Positions 1-5,546 of a DNA stretch of 14,406 bases are shown piece after piece. Origin of the DNA: an uncultured Erysipelotrichaceae bacterium (lineage in GTDB: Bacteria > Bacillota_I > Bacilli_A > RFN20 > CAG-288); contig CACXYG010000014.1 in NCBI GenBank assembly GCA_902771745.1, forward strand, positions 1-14,406, given 5' to 3'. The notes under the pieces were generated by a model. The model saw only the letters and a program-made list of their open reading frames with translations, ran no database searches and was not told the DNA's origin. Position numbers and translations under genes: made by a program. Position 1 is the first letter of the stretch. Each line of letters opens with the position of its first letter.

Positions 1-297
1 TATCGCCAGGGTTAATCCTAGCGCTTGGGCAAAGACTTCACCTTCTTTTTTATTGGTTAGCGCCATGATGGATGCAATCAAGGTTACTACTAATATAAAG
101 CCGGTGGAAACAACCATCTCTACAGCATAAGGGAAGAGACTTGGGCCATCTGTTGCTCCATAAGACAACACTGTCCAGAGACTCTCATCATTGTCAACAA
201 GGACAAACATAACAAGAATAGAAGCGGCTAAGGCAATCATGTTTCCTAATGGAATCCATAATTTACGAGATTTTAAGATATTAAATTGTTTTGTCAT
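1..297 (-). CDS. Partial polytopic membrane protein of unknown function (N-terminal 99 residues)
   Basis: An open frame begins at an ATG whose complement lies at 295-297 and stays open to the left edge, so only the first 99 codons are seen. A GGAGG ribosome binding site lies 8 bases upstream of the start (complement about 306-310). The product starts MTKQFNILKSRKLW and has two clear hydrophobic segments, about residues 18-37 and 60-80, separated by an acidic stretch (DNDES) and followed by the start of a third. It is therefore an integral membrane protein. I do not recognise the family. It is transcribed away from the GH3 gene at 760 and shares the spacer with it. It could belong to a transporter or a sensor, but nothing seen here decides this. 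Confidence 0.75.
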   Translation of the reverse strand, partial: MTKQFNILKSRKLWIPLGNMIALAASILVMFVLVDNDESLWTVLSYGATDGPSLFPYAVEMVVSTGFILVVTLIASIMALTNKKEGEVFAQALGLTLAI

Positions 298-327
298 TAA
301 AGAATCCTCCCTTTTGGGCGTGCTTTA

Positions 328-333
328 ATTATA
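328..333 (-). promoter_or_regulatory. Candidate -10 element for the leftward membrane protein gene
   Basis: The complement reads TATAAT, a perfect sigma-A -10 hexamer, about 30 bases upstream of the start codon at 297. No good -35 lies at 17 bases; a TTGAAG is present at 20 bases (354-359). A short inverted repeat, TTGAA-N6-TTCAA (344-359), sits where the -35 region would be and could be an operator. Confidence 0.4.
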
Positions 334-393
334 ACTGATAGAGTTGAATTTGACTTCAAAATCTCATTTTTCGTTCATGATTATCTATCTACT

Positions 394-411
394 GTATTCA
401 TAGTATTCATA
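394..411. repeat. Perfect 9-bp tandem duplication GTATTCATA
   Basis: GTATTCATA occurs twice head to tail (394-402 and 403-411) in the spacer between the divergent genes. It could be a protein-binding direct repeat or chance in A+T-rich DNA. Confidence 0.5.
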
Positions 412-524
412 TATGAAATTTTTTTATTGAAACTATCTTCATGCCCTTTTGCCATACAAAGTGTTTCAAAAAGAGGGAGTTTACAAACATAAGAAAGTGA
501 CAAATTTTTTTGTCGTTCTCATTT

Positions 525-540
525 TGAAAGCGGTAAACCA
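525..540 (+). promoter_or_regulatory. Possible cre-like (CcpA) site upstream of the first GH3 gene
   Basis: TGAAAGCGGTAAACCA matches the left half and centre of the catabolite response element (TGNAANCGNW). The right half is displaced by two bases, so the palindrome is imperfect. Catabolite repression of glycosidase genes is common in Bacillota, which makes the site plausible but unproven. Confidence 0.22.
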
Positions 541-690
541 TGTTTTTTGTGCTTAAAACACTAGGCAAATTCGCACAATTGGATAATTTTTACTTCGAAA
601 AAATAATGGTTTTCCGCAAAGTTGTCTAATTGCAAGCGCAAGATTGTCAATTTTTTGAGCTTGGACCATTTTTTATCATAAAAGCGCATT

Positions 691-721
691 CATGGGTGAT
701 AACGGCCGTAATTCATCCATG
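691..721. repeat. Imperfect inverted repeat centred on CGGCCG, upstream of the first GH3 start
   Basis: The arms CATGGGTGATAA (691-702) and TAATTCATCCATG (709-721) are near-complementary around CGGCCG, with one mismatch and one extra base. The repeat ends 38 bases before the start codon at 760. It may form a leader hairpin or be an operator. No T-tract follows, so it is not a classical terminator. Confidence 0.35.
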
Positions 722-759
722 GATCTCATTGCACAGCAAGTGCAGAAAGGATTAAACAA

Positions 760-3700
760 ATGAAGAAGAAATTTGTGATGTTATCTCTTCTCTCTGTCAT
801 CGGCATGGCTCTTACGAGTTACGCATCCGCCGAAACAAGTGGCTATGTCGGCGCTAAGAAGTTTGCCTACTTTACTGATTTCAACAGTGTCGCAGAATAC
901 ACGAAAGCTGGTTCTGCCTTGAACGCTCAAATTACTGGTGAAGGTATGGTCTTATTGAAAAATGCCCAAGCTGGTCGTAGCGCGACTTTACCTCTTTCTG
1001 GTGTCAAGAAGATCTCTGTCTTTGGTAAGAATAGTGTTGATCTTCAGTATGGTGGTGGCGGTTCTGGTTCCGGTTCCGTCAAGGGCGAAGTTCAGGTTGA
1101 TATCCAGAAGTCTTTAGAGATGGCTGGCTATGAAGTCAACCAGAGCTTGATCGACTTCTATAAGGATGACACCAAGTCTGGTCCAAAGAAAACCAATGGT
1201 AACTCTGGTTGGACTGGTGTCTCCGAAGCTACCGTCGGTGAAACTGATGTTTCTCTTTATGATGATGAATTAAAAGCTACTTTCGATGACTACAAAGATG
1301 CTGCCGTTGTTCTCCTTGCTCGTGGTGGTACCGAAGGTGTCGACTGTAAGACTTATGATGCTCGTGATCACAAGGATGATCCATTAAGCACGAAACATTA
1401 TCTTGAACTTTCCAAGAACGAAAGCGACATGCTTGACATGATCGAAGAGAAGTTCAGCAAGGTTATCGTTCTTCTCAATACTGGTAATGCTTTCCAGTGT
1501 GATCGTTTCGAAACTGATGACAAGATCAAAGCTGTCATTTGGATGGGTACTCCAGGTGCTCATGGTGCTATCTCCGTCGGTAGAATCTTAAATGGTACCA
1601 TCAACCCATCTGGTCGTACTGTCGATACCTGGACAAGAGACTTCACCAAGGATCCTACTTTCCAGAACTGGGCTGATAACTCTCAGACCAACATCATCGA
1701 TGGCATCGCTTATCCACAGGATACCATGTTCCATCCAGATGGAACTCCAGTCGATTCCGCCTCTGTTGCCACCTGGAAGGATGAAGAACACAAGGTTGTC
1801 AACGGCGGTTTAAACGGTGTCCGTCCATCTGCTTATGTCACCTATGAAGAAGATGTCTACCTTGATTATCGTTATTATGAAACCAAGTACGCCGATATGG
1901 AAGCCGCTGAAGCAGGCTCTGGCGACGCCTGGTATAACTCTCAGGAAGGCGTCATCTATCCATTCGGTTATGGCTTAAGCTATACCTCCTTCACTCAGTC
2001 TATCGTCTCTACTTATCCAGCTTTGAATGAAACCGTCAAGCTCACTGATGCTGATGATGAAATCACCGTCAACGTCAAAGTCACCAATACCGGTTCCACT
2101 GCTGGTAAGGATGCTGTCCAGGTTTACTGGAAGGCTCCATACACCAAGGGCGGAATTGAAAAACCATATGAAGTCCTGGCCGGCTTTGCCAAGTCCAAGC
2201 TTCTCCAGCCAGGTCAGTCTGAAATCGTCAAGGTCAGCTTCCACGTCCAGGATCTTGCTTCCTATGACTATAAGGATGCCAACAAGAACGGTTTCAAGGG
2301 TTATGAACTTGATGCTGGTAAGTATTCTCTCTCCGTCAATAAGAACGCTCACGAAGCTTATGATGCTGTTGAATTCCAGGTCCAGGACAATGGTATCAAA
2401 TATGAAAACGACCGTTACACCGATAACAAGGTCGAGAACCGTTTCTCTGAAGACAACGTCTTTGCTTCTCTTCCAGGTGAAAAGGATGTCGGCTATCATC
2501 TCATGAGCCGTTCCAGCTTTGCTACCACCTTCCCAACACATCCAACCATGGAATCCCGTACCTTGAAGCAAGGTTCCAAGGCTGCTGAATATCTCACTCA
2601 TTCCTTCTCCATGGCTGATATCGATGTTCTCCACAACGGCTATCTCCCAGAAGAAGCCTATAAGTCCAAGGATGATATCCCAGCCAACTGGTCTCAGGTC
2701 CACTCTGGCAAGGAATTGGAAGCCAAAGATCGTATCCAGTTTGCTGAAATGCGCGGTGTCGATCAGGATGATCCAAAGTGGGATGACTTCCTCAATCAGT
2801 TCACTTATGCTGAACTTCAGAAATTCGTTGAAGATGGTTGCTTCCACACCGTTGGCTTAGATGCCATCGGCAAGAAGCAGGGCACTGATAGTGATGGTCC
2901 TTCCCAGTACCAGATCATCTGGTGGTGTGGTGCTCCAACTGTTGCTGCCACCTTCAATCCTGAACTTGCTAGAAGACAGGGTGAAATGATCGGTACTGAA
3001 GCCCATATGGAAGTTGTCACTACCATGACTTGGGGTAGCTTCAGCTTCACCATGAAGAGCGGTCCAAAGTTCGGTTGGTTTGGTCCAGCTGTCAACATCC
3101 ATCGTTCTCCATTCGGCGGTCGTAACTTCGAATACTATTCTGCTGATCCACTTATGTCCGGTGTCATGGGTGCCAAGGTTGTTGGTGCCGCTACCGAAAA
3201 GGGCTTATATTGCTACTTCAAGCACTTTGCCGTCAACGATCAGGAAAGTGGTCGTGAAGGTGTCGTCACCTATGTTTCCGAACAGACTCTGAGAGAAATC
3301 TATCTCAAGCCATTCCAGATGGTCATCCAGGATGGTAAGTCCACTGGTATCATGTCTTCCTACAACAGACTCGGTCTCCAGGAAACTGCCGGCTCCTATC
3401 AGCTTCTCACCAAGGTCTTAAGAGAAGAATGGGGCTTCAAGGGTGCTGTCCTATCCGATATGACTCACCATGGCAACAATGCCTTTGATACTGACAAGTA
3501 CGAAAACATCAACCTCCGTACTGTTGCTGGTGACAATATGCAGCTCGACAACAAGAAATTCAATGATACCATTGAATGCGTCTGGGACGATGAAGCCAAC
3601 GGTGGCAAGGGCTGCCCAGTCTTCGACTACATCCCTGCTGGTTCTCCAGAAGGTACCGAAGCTACCAAGGTTGAATCCTACACCTGGTGGTATGCTGTCA

Positions 3701-4386
3701 GAACCAGAGTTCATGAGACTCTCTGGGCTGCTGCCAACTCCGGTAATGTCGATCCAACCATCGCCAAGCTCACTGATGCTATCTCTGTTGAAGGCGAAAA
3801 GAATGGTGCTATCACTCTTGCTCTCAATGAAGAAAGCGAGACTGCTGTCGCTCTCAGTGCTGAATTCAGAACTGGTCGTATGTTAGATGATACACATCGT
3901 ATCATTGATACTGAAACCTATGTCGATCCATTTGCTCCACTTCCAGAAGGCCTCGAATTAGTTGATGGTGCCATTGTCGGTACTCCAGTCAAGGCTGGTA
4001 AGACCGTCAGCAACATTCTCACTAAGGTCTATCTCCAGGATGATGACGGTAAGGTTACTGAGTCTCTCATTGGCAGACCTCTGACCATCAACGTCGTGGA
4101 AGCTGCCAAAGACAATTCTGCTGAAGAGATCGCTAAGGCCAAGGAAGAAGCTGCTGCCGCTAAGGAAGCTGCCGACAAGGCTAATGCCGCTGCTGAGGAA
4201 GCCGCTAAGAAGAACTCTGATCTCGAAAAAGAGATTGCTGATTTGAAGGCTGAGATGGAAAAGAAGACTGGTGAAGCCAAGGCTACTGGTTGCGGCGGAA
4301 GTATTGCCATCGCCTCTTCTAGTATCGGTGCTTTCGCACTTCTTGGTACCGCTCTTGCCCTCAAGAAAAAGAGAGAAGAAAAGTAA
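760..4386 (+). CDS. Secreted, anchored GH3 beta-glycosidase with permuted domains (1208 aa)
   Basis: Predicted exo-acting beta-glycosidase of family GH3, acting outside the cell on beta-linked glucose or xylose oligosaccharides; the exact sugar is not decidable. The start has AAAGGA (746-751) 8 bases upstream. Residues 1-24 form a type I signal peptide ending ASA. Domain order is permuted. The GH3 C-terminal domain comes first (about 58-412), with probable acid/base Glu192 in GGTEGVD. A fibronectin-III-like domain follows (about 433-532), then the (beta/alpha)8 domain (about 660-1000). That domain carries SDGP, GPAVNIHRSPFGGRNFEYYS, KHFAVNDQE (Lys821-His822) and nucleophile Asp900 in VLSDM (codon 3457-3459). 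Residues about 1055-1112 resemble a putative Ig (He_PIG) domain (LPEGLEL, GTPVKAG). An Ala/Glu/Lys-rich coiled coil (about 1113-1171) then leads to Gly-Cys-Gly-Gly (1177-1180), a 20-residue hydrophobic helix and KKKREEK. Codon use is strongly biased (Pro almost only CCA), suggesting high expression. Confidence 0.92.
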   Translation: MKKKFVMLSLLSVIGMALTSYASAETSGYVGAKKFAYFTDFNSVAEYTKAGSALNAQITGEGMVLLKNAQAGRSATLPLSGVKKISVFGKNSVDLQYGGGGSGSGSVKGEVQVDIQKSLEMAGYEVNQSLIDFYKDDTKSGPKKTNGNSGWTGVSEATVGETDVSLYDDELKATFDDYKDAAVVLLARGGTEGVDCKTYDARDHKDDPLSTKHYLELSKNESDMLDMIEEKFSKVIVLLNTGNAFQCDRFETDDKIKAVIWMGTPGAHGAISVGRILNGTINPSGRTVDTWTRDFTKDPTFQNWADNSQTNIIDGIAYPQDTMFHPDGTPVDSASVATWKDEEHKVVNGGLNGVRPSAYVTYEEDVYLDYRYYETKYADMEAAEAGSGDAWYNSQEGVIYPFGYGLSYTSFTQSIVSTYPALNETVKLTDADDEITVNVKVTNTGSTAGKDAVQVYWKAPYTKGGIEKPYEVLAGFAKSKLLQPGQSEIVKVSFHVQDLASYDYKDANKNGFKGYELDAGKYSLSVNKNAHEAYDAVEFQVQDNGIKYENDRYTDNKVENRFSEDNVFASLPGEKDVGYHLMSRSSFATTFPTHPTMESRTLKQGSKAAEYLTHSFSMADIDVLHNGYLPEEAYKSKDDIPANWSQVHSGKELEAKDRIQFAEMRGVDQDDPKWDDFLNQFTYAELQKFVEDGCFHTVGLDAIGKKQGTDSDGPSQYQIIWWCGAPTVAATFNPELARRQGEMIGTEAHMEVVTTMTWGSFSFTMKSGPKFGWFGPAVNIHRSPFGGRNFEYYSADPLMSGVMGAKVVGAATEKGLYCYFKHFAVNDQESGREGVVTYVSEQTLREIYLKPFQMVIQDGKSTGIMSSYNRLGLQETAGSYQLLTKVLREEWGFKGAVLSDMTHHGNNAFDTDKYENINLRTVAGDNMQLDNKKFNDTIECVWDDEANGGKGCPVFDYIPAGSPEGTEATKVESYTWWYAVRTRVHETLWAAANSGNVDPTIAKLTDAISVEGEKNGAITLALNEESETAVALSAEFRTGRMLDDTHRIIDTETYVDPFAPLPEGLELVDGAIVGTPVKAGKTVSNILTKVYLQDDDGKVTESLIGRPLTINVVEAAKDNSAEEIAKAKEEAAAAKEAADKANAAAEEAAKKNSDLEKEIADLKAEMEKKTGEAKATGCGGSIAIASSSIGAFALLGTALALKKKREEK

Positions 4387-4422
4387 TCTTTTCCCTAACA
4401 AGTACGTAAACGATATGTGATA

Positions 4423-4460
4423 GAAGAAACTGCTAGGGAGTAATCTTTAGCAGTTTCTTC
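4423..4460 (+). other. 13-bp perfect stem-loop between the first GH3 and lipoprotein genes
   Basis: GAAGAAACTGCTA (4423-4435) pairs perfectly with TAGCAGTTTCTTC (4448-4460) around a 12-base loop. No T-tract follows on either strand, so it is an atypical terminator at best. It may act as an mRNA-stabilising or processing hairpin, or as a partial terminator that lowers expression of the downstream genes relative to the GH3 gene. Confidence 0.6.
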
Positions 4461-4496
4461 CATGTTAAAAAGTTGTATAAATTAAAGGAGAATCCT

Positions 4497-5528
4497 ATGA
4501 AAAAAGCAAACATTTTAGCCTTCGTCTTGCCGATGTTGATGTTAGTAGGTTGCAATGAAACCACCGTTACTCCTACCAGCAGTAATTCTTCTTCTACCAC
4601 TTCTAGTGTTGCTCAGAGTTCTAAAGTGGAAGAAAGTAGCGTTGCCAGTTCTAATGAAACAACTAGTTCTGTCACCAGTTCTGTTGCGGATACGAATTCC
4701 AGTTCTTCTAAAAGCAATGTCAAGACCGTAGCAGTCACGTTTGATTACAACTACAAAGGCGCACCAAAGGCTACCGTTGTCAATGTCGAGAAAGGTAAGG
4801 CGGTTGCCGAACCAGATGATCCAACTCGTGATGGTAAAGCTTTTACCGGTTGGGCTGTCGCTAGTGATACTACTCAGATTTATGACTTCACTTATCCGGT
4901 CACCAAAGCTATGACTTTATATGCTACCTGGGGTGATACGGGTGCTGAAAAAACCAAGGCTTATACTTTTGAAGCGGAGTATTGTCCATGCATCACCGAT
5001 GGTCAGGGTATGCAGGGTTCCACCTATTCTGGTGGTACTTCTGGTCAGGGCCTCATCCAGGAAGATTATGATAATGTAGCAGATGCTTCCAATGGTTACT
5101 TTGTTCACTTCCTTTATAACAAAGGTGATAATTTAATCTTCAATATCGAATCCGATAAGGCGATTTCTAACGCCACCATCTACATGAGATTATCGGCCGA
5201 ATATCGTGGTCCAATGGAAATCAACAAGACCAAGTATCCAGTCAAACTCAATGATGAAGTTGTCGATTATGAAACTATTTTATTCCCTAATGTCCCATCT
5301 CAGGGCGCTGGTTGGTTGGAGTTCGAAGATTTTGTCTTAGGTATGAACTTATCCTTAATCAAAGGCACCAACAAGATCGAGATGATCACCGATAACGATG
5401 AATGGTTATATGGCACGGCTATGTCGACCGCACCAATGGTGGATTGCTTGAAGTTCAATGTTCCTGAATCCACAACCTTGACCTGGCCAACTGCTAAGCT
5501 CAGCAACATCGTTTCTGATGATGAATAA
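4497..5528 (+). CDS. Lipoprotein with InlB-type repeat and carbohydrate-binding-like domain (343 aa)
   Basis: Probably a substrate-binding surface lipoprotein. The start at 4497 is chosen because AAAGGAG (4484-4490) lies 6 bases upstream; an in-frame ATG at 4473 has no such site and would place extra residues before the signal peptide. The product begins with a short Lys-rich head, a hydrophobic core and the lipobox LVGC, so Cys19 is the predicted lipidated residue. A Ser/Thr/Val-rich linker (about 20-75) follows. Then comes a Listeria-Bacteroides (InlB B-type) repeat (about 77-145) with the typical ending FTGW...LYATW. The remainder (about 156-321) resembles a CBM6/CBM35-like or malectin-like beta-sandwich: it opens with TFEAEYC and ends with APMVDCLKF. 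It lies between two GH3 genes, 15 bases upstream of the second. The CBM assignment is by pattern only; the ligand is unknown. Confidence 0.85.
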   Translation: MKKANILAFVLPMLMLVGCNETTVTPTSSNSSSTTSSVAQSSKVEESSVASSNETTSSVTSSVADTNSSSSKSNVKTVAVTFDYNYKGAPKATVVNVEKGKAVAEPDDPTRDGKAFTGWAVASDTTQIYDFTYPVTKAMTLYATWGDTGAEKTKAYTFEAEYCPCITDGQGMQGSTYSGGTSGQGLIQEDYDNVADASNGYFVHFLYNKGDNLIFNIESDKAISNATIYMRLSAEYRGPMEINKTKYPVKLNDEVVDYETILFPNVPSQGAGWLEFEDFVLGMNLSLIKGTNKIEMITDNDEWLYGTAMSTAPMVDCLKFNVPESTTLTWPTAKLSNIVSDDE

Positions 5529-5532
5529 TCGT

Positions 5533-5546
5533 AAGGAAAACCTATA
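5533..5546 (+). promoter_or_regulatory. Ribosome binding site and probable ATA start codon of the second GH3 gene
   Basis: AAGGA (5533-5537) lies exactly 6 bases before ATA (5544-5546), the same spacing as in the upstream lipoprotein gene (AAAGGAG, 6 bases, ATG). Translation from this ATA gives a basic head and a complete hydrophobic helix. The first in-frame ATG (5622) has no Shine-Dalgarno and lies inside that helix. Confidence 0.6.

Larger units (their letters stand above)
298..759. other. Divergent intergenic region (462 bp), A+T-rich, no gene
   Basis: This spacer separates two divergent genes and has no convincing coding frame. It holds a perfect 9-bp tandem repeat GTATTCATA (394-411), a short hairpin GACAAA-TTTT-TTTGTC (499-514), a catabolite-response-element-like sequence (525-540), and an imperfect inverted repeat around CGGCCG (691-721). 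No consensus promoter for the rightward gene was found. A TATCAT (674-679) is the nearest -10-like hexamer but lacks a matching -35. Confidence 0.6.

Noticed and set aside
499..514. GACAAA-TTTT-TTTGTC hairpin as a terminator
   Set aside because: The stem is A+T-rich and short, it has no T-tract beyond the stem, and no gene on either strand ends near it.
540..629. 29-codon frame starting MFFVLKTLGKF in the divergent spacer
   Set aside because: Weak ribosome binding site, no known family, A+T-rich context; chance is sufficient.
1975..2847. Long open frame of 290 codons on the minus strand within the first GH3 gene
   Set aside because: It is antisense to conserved fibronectin-like and linker regions, has no ribosome binding site seen, and results from the strong codon bias of the GH3 gene.
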